Shown piece after piece: positions 1-5,194 of a stretch of DNA of 5,255 nucleotides. The notes below the pieces were generated by a model. The model was not told the origin of the DNA, made no database searches, and worked only from the letters and a program-made list of their open reading frames with translations. Source of the DNA: Bacillota bacterium (GTDB lineage Bacteria; Bacillota; Clostridia; Christensenellales; Aristaeellaceae); NCBI GenBank assembly GCA_023415715.1, contig JAEZJP010000260.1:1-5255 (forward strand). The letters are read 5' to 3'. Within the stretch, counting starts at the first letter, position 1; the number at the start of each line of letters is the position of its first letter. The position numbers and the translations under genes were made by a program.

Positions 1-450
1 GACGATTACAAAAAGGAACTGAAGGCATTTGCACCGGCCTTTATCACGGGGCGGGAAACAGGAGCTCAAAAAGAGGATGGCGTGCGCAGGTTCATGGAGG
101 GGAAAACAGACCTGTGCTGCATCTCACTCCGGGCGGCGTCGGGTTTGAACCTGCAAAGGGCCGGCTGCGTGGTGTTCGGTGAACTGGATTGGTCACCCGC
201 CGTTCATAGCCAGGCGGAGGACAGGGCCCACCGCATCGGGCAGGAGGATTCCCTTTTGTGCTATTATCTGGTAAGCCCGGGCGGAAGCGATATGGATATG
301 CAGGAAGCGCTGGGCCTGAAGGTGAGCCAGTTCGTGGGCCTGATGGGGGATACGCCGCTTACTCCGGAGGAAACAGCTCTTGGCGCGAATATGGCCCGCA
401 GCCATGTTCAGCACCTGGCGGAGCGGATAGCCTACGGGGAAAAAAAGTGA
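1..450 (+). CDS. SNF2-family DEAD/DEAH-box helicase, C-terminal fragment (5' end outside window)
   Basis: This reading frame is open from the first base, so the gene begins upstream and only its last 149 residues are visible. Two hallmark motifs of the second RecA-like lobe of SNF2 ATPases are present: motif V as ASGLNLQ (fragment residues 46-52) and motif VI as QAEDRAHRIGQ (71-81), with the arginines expected to contact ATP (R75, R78). The stretch between them (VVFGELDWSPAVHSQ) is the usual spacer, closest in style to the SMARCAL1-like branch. Family members are ATP-driven duplex-DNA translocases that remodel or reanneal DNA; the specific role here cannot be told because the N-terminal part is missing. 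The 68 residues after motif VI carry no recognised domain and end in an Ala/Glu-rich, probably helical tail. The GTG at 82 should not be taken as a start, because homology-like sequence continues upstream of it. The stop is 17 bases before the transporter ATG, suggesting one transcript. Confidence 0.88.
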   Translation, partial: DDYKKELKAFAPAFITGRETGAQKEDGVRRFMEGKTDLCCISLRAASGLNLQRAGCVVFGELDWSPAVHSQAEDRAHRIGQEDSLLCYYLVSPGGSDMDMQEALGLKVSQFVGLMGDTPLTPEETALGANMARSHVQHLAERIAYGEKK

Positions 451-467
451 AAACGCGAGGGAATATC

Positions 468-1616
468 ATGGCAATCTTTTTCCTTGGCATCATTTATCTG
501 GCCTTTATCAGCCTTGGACTGCCCGATTCCATGCTGGGGGCGGCCTGGCCCGCCATGCGTGCGGCCTGGGGTTCGCCGCTTGGCCAGGCGGGTAGCATCA
601 GCCTGGTGGTGGCGGGGGGCACGGTGGTTTCAAGTTTGTTCAGCAGCCGGGTGATACGGCGTTTTGGCACCGGCCGGGTGACCGCCTTCAGCGTTTTAAT
701 GACGGCCTGCGCGCTGCTGGGCATTTCCCTGGCGCCAGGCGCGTGGTGGCTGTACATCATGGCGGTGCCGCTGGGTCTTGGCGCCGGAGCGGTGGACGCC
801 GGGCTGAATGCTTATGTGGCGAAGAACTATAAGGCTAGGCACATGAACTGGCTGCATTGCTTCTGGGGTATAGGGGCTACACTTGGTCCCGTGATCATGG
901 GCGCTTTTGTAAGCCAGGGGAACTTCTGGCAGGGCGGTTATCGTACGGTATCCGCCATACAGTTTATGCTTGTCCTGATCCTTTTCTTATCGCTGCCCCT
1001 GTGGCACAGGGAGGAGAAGCTGCAAACAGATGCGCAAAGCACCGGGCGTGCAAGTGCATTAAAAATTCCCGGAGTCAAATGGACTCTGGTTACATTCTTT
1101 TTATATTGCAGCCTGGAGATTGCCGCCGGGCTGTGGTGCGCCAGCTTCCTGGTGGAATTGAAGGGGCTTAAGCCTGCACAGGGCGCCTGGTGGGCCAGCC
1201 TGTTCTACGCGGGTATCACTGCGGGACGCTTCCTTTGCGGATTTCTGACATTCAAAATGACGAGCAAACAGCTGATCCGACTGGGCCTTCTGCTTATCCT
1301 TTCAGGCGCGGGACTGCTTCTTTTGCCAGGGGAGGCGGCGGCGGTCGGCATGGCGCTTATGGGCCTTGGATGCGCTCCCATTTTTCCTGCGCTGCTTCAT
1401 GAGACGCCTGCCCGTTTCGGTCAGGAGCATGCCCAGGAATTGATTGGCATCCAAATGGCGTCTGCCTACATCGGCAGTACGCTGATGCCCGCGGTGCTGG
1501 GCCAGGCTGCCAACCTCACGGGCATTCAAATCTATCCCTGGTATCTGCTGGGAGTAGGCCTGCTGATGGTGCTTTGCACGGAAAGAATAAACGCCATCAT
1601 CAAAAAGCGGCCATGA
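468..1616 (+). CDS. Major facilitator superfamily transporter, fucose-permease-like
   Basis: The product is 382 residues and almost wholly hydrophobic, with about twelve predicted membrane helices in two groups of six. A hydrophilic loop at roughly residues 182-203 (HREEKLQTDAQ...) separates the halves, as expected of an MFS permease of about 380-400 residues. Recognisable elements are LGLPDSMLGAAWP at 16-28 in helix 1, a basic loop between helices 2 and 3 (SRVIRRFGTGR), the glycine-rich helix 4 (LGLGAGAVDAGLNAYV) followed by HCFWGIGATLGP in helix 5, and AGRFLCGFLTFK in the second half. This pattern matches the FucP-like MFS group of Firmicutes, but the substrate cannot be predicted. I chose the ATG at 468 because GAGGG lies 6 bases upstream. 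An in-frame GTG at 447 overlaps the helicase stop as GTGA and would add seven residues (MKTRGNI), so translational coupling is possible. The frame stays open upstream to 258, but that part overlaps helicase coding sequence. Confidence 0.9.
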   Translation: MAIFFLGIIYLAFISLGLPDSMLGAAWPAMRAAWGSPLGQAGSISLVVAGGTVVSSLFSSRVIRRFGTGRVTAFSVLMTACALLGISLAPGAWWLYIMAVPLGLGAGAVDAGLNAYVAKNYKARHMNWLHCFWGIGATLGPVIMGAFVSQGNFWQGGYRTVSAIQFMLVLILFLSLPLWHREEKLQTDAQSTGRASALKIPGVKWTLVTFFLYCSLEIAAGLWCASFLVELKGLKPAQGAWWASLFYAGITAGRFLCGFLTFKMTSKQLIRLGLLLILSGAGLLLLPGEAAAVGMALMGLGCAPIFPALLHETPARFGQEHAQELIGIQMASAYIGSTLMPAVLGQAANLTGIQIYPWYLLGVGLLMVLCTERINAIIKKRP

Positions 1617-1632
1617 GGTCCATGACCGCTTT
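1602..1632 (-). terminator. Rho-independent terminator of the LysM gene, overlapping the MFS stop codon
   Basis: AAAGCGG (1604-1610) pairs with CCGCTTT (1626-1632). After one C/A mismatch, CATG (1612-1615) pairs with CATG (1621-1624) around a 5-base loop. Read on the minus strand, the stem is followed by a run of five T (complement of 1602-1606), and it lies about 30 bases past the LysM stop. This is the normal arrangement for an intrinsic terminator of that gene. On the plus strand there are only three U, within the stem, so termination of the transporter transcript would be weaker. The structure includes the last codons and stop of the transporter gene. Confidence 0.72.
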
Positions 1633-1661
1633 GCGAAATATGTCTGGCAATTTGTGTTGTA

Positions 1662-2363
1662 TTAGTTTGGAAGGTTGATGCATATACAGGGCAGAAAATC
1701 CGCAGGCGCCAGGCAGGGGTTGGCCCGGAGCAGCGAGGCGATGGAAAGGTTGAATTTTGCCGCAACCGATTCCAATGTATCATTGGGCTGCAGGATGAAG
1801 GAGGAGGGTAGAGGGCAGCACTGATTCACATCCGGTACGCATATCACCTGCCCAGGCACCAGGTTATCCAGGTCCACATTGGGATTGGCCACTTCCATGG
1901 TATGGCGGTTAAGTCCTGCGTTCAGCTGGAAATCACTTACTGTTTGTCCGGGTTGTACGGTTCTGCGCTGCTCCAGGGGGCAGGCGAATGTAGGTGGTTC
2001 CACCGGCGGGGCCGTCTCTCCGGTTTCTCCCTCAACCTCACCGGGCATCATTATTTCCGGAGGATATTCCACCTGCTTGGGCGGCTGGACGACTTGGGGT
2101 AATTGCTGGGCGCCTTCCACCTGCTTGGGCGGCGTTACAATTTGCGGTTCCTGGGCGGGCTGCTGTGCGCCTTCCACCATGGGGATGCAAAGTATGTCGC
2201 CTACCATCAGCCTGGCCGGATTGATATTCGGGTTGGCCGCGATCAGATCCCTTAAGGAAACCCCAAGGCGTTTGCTGATCAGATAATAGCTGTCGCCCCG
2301 TTTCACGGTGTATTCAAAGGCGCAGACATGCGTAGGTGCTGTTGGACCAGTGCTCAGATTCAT
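1662..2363 (-). CDS. Triple-LysM, cysteine-rich protein, probably spore-coat or cortex associated
   Basis: The protein has 233 residues and three LysM domains, which bind N-acetylglucosamine-containing glycans such as peptidoglycan. They lie at about 17-61 (YTVKRGDSYYLISKRLGVS ending ICIP-like LCIP), 134-177 (TVQPGQTVSDFQ ending ICVP) and 189-232 (FILQPNDTLESVAAKFNLS ending INLP). Domain 1 is typical, domain 3 diverges at its end, and domain 2 is the most degenerate. A linker at 62-125 is rich in Pro, Gln and Glu and carries an internal repeat. There is no signal peptide or membrane helix. Nine cysteines occur, one pair bracketing each LysM domain. Lack of an export signal, LysM domains and many cysteines are typical of SafA-like or other spore-surface proteins made in the mother cell; the sigma-K-like promoter upstream supports this inference. 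The start is the ATG at 2363, because AAGGAG lies 7 bases before it; the ATG six bases further upstream would be almost inside that site. Confidence 0.85.
   Translation of the reverse strand: MNLSTGPTAPTHVCAFEYTVKRGDSYYLISKRLGVSLRDLIAANPNINPARLMVGDILCIPMVEGAQQPAQEPQIVTPPKQVEGAQQLPQVVQPPKQVEYPPEIMMPGEVEGETGETAPPVEPPTFACPLEQRRTVQPGQTVSDFQLNAGLNRHTMEVANPNVDLDNLVPGQVICVPDVNQCCPLPSSFILQPNDTLESVAAKFNLSIASLLRANPCLAPADFLPCICINLPN
2067..2132 (-). repeat. Direct repeat encoding the Pro/Gln linker of the LysM protein
   Basis: An identical 18-base stretch (TTCCACCTGCTTGGGCGG on the plus strand) occurs at 2067-2084 and 2115-2132, a 48-base period. In the protein this gives PPKQVE twice, 16 residues apart (78-83 and 94-99). 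A second repeated element, GCGCCTTCCACC, occurs at 2110 and 2167 and encodes VEGAQQ twice. The two peptide units (VEGAQQ...PPKQ) differ by a 3-residue indel, which points to in-frame duplication followed by drift. Confidence 0.75.
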
Positions 2364-2370
2364 ACACATA

Positions 2371-2376
2371 CTCCTT
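2371..2376 (-). promoter_or_regulatory. Ribosome binding site deciding the LysM gene start
   Basis: On the minus strand AAGGAG is followed by TATGTGT and then ATG (2363-2361). The 7-base spacing fits initiation at 2363, while the nearer ATG at 2369 is separated by a single base and is an unlikely start. Confidence 0.75.
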
Positions 2377-2391
2377 TCCAGAATTCTGCTT

Positions 2392-2418
2392 TATCTTATG
2401 CACCTTGGAAAAAACGGT
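2392..2418 (-). promoter_or_regulatory. Sigma-K-like (mother-cell) promoter of the LysM gene
   Basis: On the minus strand AC (2418-2417) is followed by a 16-base spacer and CATAAGATA (2400-2392). This fits the known sigma-K form, AC at -35 and CATAnnnTA at -10 with a 16-17 base spacer. Transcription would start near 2385, leaving a leader of about 20 bases that contains the ribosome binding site. I found no good vegetative TTGACA/TATAAT pair in the same orientation. The spacer region is bounded by an inverted repeat, GCACC (2400-2404) and GGTGC (2416-2420). The match is short and could arise by chance; the gene type makes it more credible. Confidence 0.5.
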
Positions 2419-2436
2419 GCCGGCGAAACGTTGGAT

Positions 2437-2443
2437 GGAAGGA
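2437..2443 (+). promoter_or_regulatory. Ribosome binding site of the phosphodiester glycosidase-like gene
   Basis: GGAAGGA is followed by 8 bases and ATG at 2452. The later in-frame ATG at 2479 has only GGGG (2468-2471) in front of it, so the better site favours 2452. Confidence 0.5.
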
Positions 2444-2451
2444 TGCAAAAT

Positions 2452-3501
2452 ATGCAAATAATGTCATGGGGTCATGTTATGAAAAAGAAGAACGCATTGT
2501 CCTTTGTGATCGTAATCTGCTTGATCGTATTCACATGCGGCGCCGCCACGGCGGGCAAAACGCCTAAACCTACCCGGACGCCCAAACCTACTTCAACACC
2601 CATGCCCACGCTGGCCCCCTCTCCTGATGCTTGGCCTGCCATGCCGACCCTGACTTCAGAGGGCTTTCTTTCGCCGGAGGCCGGGACGGAGGAATTCGTG
2701 CACGCCGATGTGGAAAATGGCTTGTGGATATATATTTCGGATGGGCTGCGGGTGCAGATACAGCGCTATACCGATCCCAACATGCCCCTGATATGGTATG
2801 AGGCGGATATCCGAACAAAGGGGGAGGCAATGCTTCACAGCGTTCCGGCTGATCCCAATAGGATTACCAGCATATTCAAAAAGCCGGAAGCCATCGCTAA
2901 GGCAAATCAACTCGTGTTTGCCGTCAATGACGACCAGTTCGTTCAGCGTAAAACCGATAAAAAAACGGTAGGAATCATTATTCGCAACGGGAAGGTTTAT
3001 AACAGTACGACGATGCGCAGCGGGAGTAACGCCTTTCCCACCCTGGATACCATGGCGTTGTTTCCCGACGGCAGTTTGCGGGTATATGAAAGTAAGGAGC
3101 ATACTGCTGAGGAATACATCGATATGGGGGCCACGGATGTATTTGCCTTCGGCCCTGTGCTCGTTCGGGATGGTGTGATCAGCGAAAGGCTCAGCGGACT
3201 GTTTGTGGACAGTATCCAGCCAAGGTGCGGCTTTGGCATGGTGGATAAGAACCACTATGTCTGCGTGGTGGCGGAGGGCCGCCATAAAGGAACGGGCGGT
3301 ACAAGTTTCCTATGGCTTGCCAACCGGCTGCTATCGCTTGGGGCAACACAGGCGCTCAATCTGGACGGCGGCAATACCTCTACAATTGTGTTCATGGGGG
3401 AAAAGCTGAACGCCAACAACAATACCGGGCCCGATGCCAATGTACGCAGCATCAGCGGGATGATCGCCATAGGCGAATCCTCCCTGGTACCTGAAAAGTG
3501 A
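2452..3501 (+). CDS. Exported phosphodiester glycosidase (NAGPA/DUF2233) family protein
   Basis: The protein has 349 residues from the chosen ATG. An N-terminal signal peptide has KKK at 11-13, a hydrophobic core (FVIVICLIVFTCGA) and a likely cleavage site after ATA at about residue 34; the cysteine lacks a good lipobox, so lipid anchoring is unlikely. A Thr/Pro/Lys linker (TPKPTRTPKPTSTP) follows at about 35-62, typical of surface proteins with a flexible tether. The rest, about 80-345, matches the family named for the mammalian uncovering enzyme that removes N-acetylglucosamine from a phosphodiester. Family landmarks are AVNDDQF (157-163), QPRCGFGM (256-263) and LNLDGGNTS near 302-310. The usual forms are NGxxF, PRTAIG and LDGGGS/T, so several positions deviate. 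In spore formers, relatives act on envelope sugars, but the substrate here is unknown. The gene is divergent from the LysM gene. No convincing promoter or terminator of its own was found. The ATG at 2479 is an alternative start that gives a compact signal peptide. Confidence 0.82.
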   Translation: MQIMSWGHVMKKKNALSFVIVICLIVFTCGAATAGKTPKPTRTPKPTSTPMPTLAPSPDAWPAMPTLTSEGFLSPEAGTEEFVHADVENGLWIYISDGLRVQIQRYTDPNMPLIWYEADIRTKGEAMLHSVPADPNRITSIFKKPEAIAKANQLVFAVNDDQFVQRKTDKKTVGIIIRNGKVYNSTTMRSGSNAFPTLDTMALFPDGSLRVYESKEHTAEEYIDMGATDVFAFGPVLVRDGVISERLSGLFVDSIQPRCGFGMVDKNHYVCVVAEGRHKGTGGTSFLWLANRLLSLGATQALNLDGGNTSTIVFMGEKLNANNNTGPDANVRSISGMIAIGESSLVPEK

Positions 3502-3550
3502 GCAAATCCAGTAATTTCACAAAAAAGAGGGCTGTTCTTATACGTCAGGG

Positions 3551-3579
3551 TTGCGTGGAGCGCCTTCCTGTGCTAAACT
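3551..3579 (+). promoter_or_regulatory. Candidate vegetative promoter of tig (extended -10)
   Basis: TTGCGT (3551-3556) is followed by exactly 17 bases and TAAACT (3574-3579). The -10 box is preceded by TG one base away, the extended -10 form, which can make up for the weak -35 box. Transcription would start near 3586. The 49 bases between the upstream stop codon and this site hold only a weak, interrupted stem (GTG/AAAT with ATTT/CAC, 3501-3524) without a U-run. Confidence 0.5.
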
Positions 3580-3585
3580 ACTGGG

Positions 3586-3606
3586 TGCCCTCCCCTAATG
3601 AGGGCA
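3586..3606 (+). other. Hairpin at the predicted 5' end of the tig transcript
   Basis: TGCCCTC (3586-3592) pairs with GAGGGCA (3600-3606), seven pairs around a 7-base loop. No U-run follows, so it is not a standard terminator. It coincides with the predicted transcription start, where a stem-loop could protect the mRNA end. A further TGCCC at 3618-3622 could compete for the GGGCA strand at 3602-3606. Confidence 0.5.
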
Positions 3607-3632
3607 GGGCCATGCTGTGCCCATGATTTGGC

Positions 3633-3638
3633 AGGAGG
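3633..3638 (+). promoter_or_regulatory. Ribosome binding site of tig
   Basis: A full AGGAGG lies 10 bases before the ATG at 3649. It rules out the earlier in-frame ATG at 3598, whose extra 17 residues have no trigger-factor character and whose start lies inside the 5' hairpin. Confidence 0.85.
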
Positions 3639-3648
3639 ATGTTTTTTC

Positions 3649-4989
3649 ATGAACCATTCCGTAGAGAAGCTTTCCAGTAACAAAGTCAAGATCACTTTTC
3701 AAATTCCTGCAGAGGCATTTGATGAAGCCATGCAGAAATCTTTCCTGAAAAACCGCGGCCGCATCAATGTGCAGGGCTTTAGAAAGGGCAAGGCGCCCCG
3801 CAAGCTGATAGAGAGCATGTACGGCGAAGGCGTTTTCTATGACGACGCCTTTGACAGTCTTTTCCCCGAGGCCTATCAGGCGGCCGTTAAGGAGAATGAT
3901 TTGCAGCCGGTGGACCAGCCTCAGGTGGACATTGGCCAAATAGGCTCCGGCAAAGAACTGCAATTCACCTGCGAAGTGTATGTGCGCCCCGAGGTAACGC
4001 TGGGCGAATACAAGAATCTGACCATTGCCACCCATGAGCATCCTGTATCGGATGAAATGGTGAAGGAGCGTATTGAGCGCGACCGGGAGCGCGTTTCCCG
4101 CCTGGTGGACTTAACCGACCGGCCCGTAGAGCAGGGTGACACGGTGAACCTTGATTATATGGGCACCGTGGACGGCGTTGCTTTTGAAGGCGGCACCGCG
4201 AAGGATCAGACGCTGGTGATCGGCTCTAATCAGTTCATTCCCGGCTTTGAGGAGCAAATGGTGGGCATCTTAATCGGCGAGGAAAAGGACCTGAACATAA
4301 AGTTCCCCGAGGAATACCATGCCAAGGAACTGGCCGGGAAAGATGCCGTGTTCCATGTGAAGGTGAACGGCATTCAAAAGAAAGAACTGCCGGAACTGGA
4401 TGACGATTTTGCCATGGATGTAAGCGATTTTGACACATTCGCCGCTTACGAAGCCGATATCCGTGCAAAGATCACCGAAGAAGCGCAAAAATCGCTGGAT
4501 GTGGAGCGGGAGAACGCCCTTATTGAAAAGGCCGTAGCCAACGCTTCCATGGATGTACCCCCGCCTATGGTGGAGGACCAGTTGGACCAAATCATGCGTG
4601 AAATGCAGCTGCGCATGGCTTACCAGGGCCTGAAGATGGAAGATTACCTGAAGTACACCGGCCAGACCACCCAGCAGCTTCGCGATATGTACAAGAGCGA
4701 GGCGGAAAACAGGACCAAGGTAGAGCTGACGCTGGAAGCCATACGCAAGGCGGAAGGGATTGAGGCCACCGAAGAGGAAGTGGATGCGCAGGTCGCCGAG
4801 CAGGCCAAGCGCGCCGGGCAGGAAAAGGATGAGTACCTGAAAAAGCTGAATGAGCGGCAAAAGGAATACTTGCGCGACAACGCCGCCATTATGAAGGTGA
4901 TCGAGCTGATGAAGTCCACCGCCACCTTTGTGAAGGAAGAGCATGACGACCACGATGATCACGAAGGCCACGAGCATCATCACCATTGA
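3649..4989 (+). CDS. tig: Trigger factor, ribosome-associated chaperone and peptidyl-prolyl isomerase
   Basis: The product has 446 residues, close to the usual 430-450. Trigger factor binds the ribosome near the exit tunnel and shields nascent chains in the cytoplasm. The N-terminal ribosome-binding domain (1-145) has the signature GFRKGKAP at 43-50, including the F-R-K ribosome-docking triplet at 44-46. The FKBP-type isomerase domain spans about 160-243 (GDTVNLDYMGTVDG, FEGGTAKDQTLVIGSNQFIPGFE split over 179-201). The C-terminal helical chaperone arms follow from about 250 to 428, with the family's PPPMVEDQLDQ region at 304-314 and a QGL...Y segment. The odd part is the tail: residues 430-446 consist of eight His, four Asp, four Glu and one Gly, with His every third residue at 432, 435, 438 and 441, then HHHH at the end. 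This resembles a metal-binding tail like that of SlyD. The gene is followed by clpP in the same direction, the conserved order in many bacteria. Confidence 0.97.
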   Translation: MNHSVEKLSSNKVKITFQIPAEAFDEAMQKSFLKNRGRINVQGFRKGKAPRKLIESMYGEGVFYDDAFDSLFPEAYQAAVKENDLQPVDQPQVDIGQIGSGKELQFTCEVYVRPEVTLGEYKNLTIATHEHPVSDEMVKERIERDRERVSRLVDLTDRPVEQGDTVNLDYMGTVDGVAFEGGTAKDQTLVIGSNQFIPGFEEQMVGILIGEEKDLNIKFPEEYHAKELAGKDAVFHVKVNGIQKKELPELDDDFAMDVSDFDTFAAYEADIRAKITEEAQKSLDVERENALIEKAVANASMDVPPPMVEDQLDQIMREMQLRMAYQGLKMEDYLKYTGQTTQQLRDMYKSEAENRTKVELTLEAIRKAEGIEATEEEVDAQVAEQAKRAGQEKDEYLKKLNERQKEYLRDNAAIMKVIELMKSTATFVKEEHDDHDDHEGHEHHHH

Positions 4990-5014
4990 TTCGTTTCATA
5001 AAAAGATATATAAT
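4986..5014 (+). promoter_or_regulatory. Vegetative promoter of clpP, overlapping the tig stop codon
   Basis: TTGATT (4986-4991) and a perfect TATAAT (5009-5014) are separated by 17 bases, the optimal sigma-A spacing. The -35 box includes the tig TGA stop at 4987-4989. Transcription would start near 5021, about 174 bases before the clpP ATG. With no clear terminator after tig, clpP could be transcribed both from here and by readthrough. Confidence 0.68.
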
Positions 5015-5037
5015 AACATCTTCCCATTTGACCATAA

Positions 5038-5071
5038 GCCCGGTTTTACCCAGGCATAATTTGAATCGGGC
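5038..5071 (+). other. Leader hairpin 1 upstream of clpP
   Basis: GCCCGGTTT (5038-5046) can pair with GAATCGGGC (5063-5071), nine pairs including two G-U, around a 16-base loop. It is not followed by a U-run, so it is not a convincing tig terminator. It would lie shortly after the predicted clpP transcription start. Confidence 0.4.
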
Positions 5072-5088
5072 GGTCATATGATACAGGA

Positions 5089-5139
5089 GCGCCGCATTCC
5101 GCCTTGTAGCCTGGAACCTAAAAAGGCGGGAAGCGGCGT
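5089..5139 (+). other. Leader hairpin 2 upstream of clpP, long stem
   Basis: Bases 5089-5105 pair with 5123-5139: 17 positions with one A/A mismatch (5096/5132) and two G-U pairs, closing a 17-base loop. The GC-rich arms (CGCCGC with GCGGCG, and CCGCC with GGCGG) make it the strongest structure in the window's non-coding parts. No U-run follows on either strand, so it appears to be a leader structure rather than a terminator. Confidence 0.6.
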
Positions 5140-5161
5140 CCATGCAAAAGGAAAAACCCAA

Positions 5162-5176
5162 GCAGCGGTTTGCTGC
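5162..5176 (+). other. Small hairpin next to the clpP ribosome binding site
   Basis: GCAGC (5162-5166) pairs with GCTGC (5172-5176) around GGTTT, ending two bases before the AAAGGAGG site. It could affect ribosome access. AAACC at 5154-5158 could instead pair with the loop bases GGTTT. Confidence 0.35.
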
Positions 5177-5178
5177 CC

Positions 5179-5186
5179 AAAGGAGG
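5179..5186 (+). promoter_or_regulatory. Ribosome binding site of clpP
   Basis: AAAGGAGG lies 8 bases before the ATG at 5195, an ideal spacing. It fixes the clpP start even though the frame is open upstream to an ATG at 5078. Confidence 0.85.
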
Positions 5187-5194
5187 CAAGCACC

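Noticed and set aside
82..84. GTG as the start of the helicase gene
   Set aside because: The frame is open from base 1 and a helicase fragment starting just before motif V would lack the ATP-binding lobe; the gene simply enters the window from upstream.
2364..2369. Upstream ATG of the LysM gene at 2369 (adding Met-Cys)
   Set aside because: It lies one base from AAGGAG, too close for initiation; the ATG at 2363 has proper spacing.
2308..2451. Longer N-terminus for the phosphodiester glycosidase-like protein
   Set aside because: It would run antisense over the LysM gene start and place a long extra segment before the signal peptide; the ribosome site at 2437-2443 supports a later start.
2656..3285. 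Minus-strand open frame of 209 codons opposite the phosphodiester glycosidase-like gene
   Set aside because: No recognisable domain, no ribosome binding site noticed, and full overlap with a gene that has clear family motifs.
3501..3524. Weak stem after the phosphodiester glycosidase-like gene (GTG..AAAT with ATTT..CAC) as a terminator
   Set aside because: Stem is interrupted by a 3-base bulge and is AT-rich, and it is followed by A rather than U on the plus strand.
4270..4986. Long minus-strand open frame opposite tig
   Set aside because: Its hydrophobic, leucine/valine/histidine-rich product is what the complement of an acidic, helical coding sequence gives; tig is unmistakable on the other strand.
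4930..4989. His-rich end of trigger factor as a cloning tag
   Set aside because: Histidines are interspersed with Asp/Glu in a regular pattern, and the sequence continues naturally into a promoter and clpP; no vector sequence is seen.
5027..5033. TTTGACC, a possible CtsR heat-shock repressor half site in front of clpP
   Set aside because: CtsR needs two such heptads separated by three bases. Neither side of this one carries a second copy, so it is probably chance.
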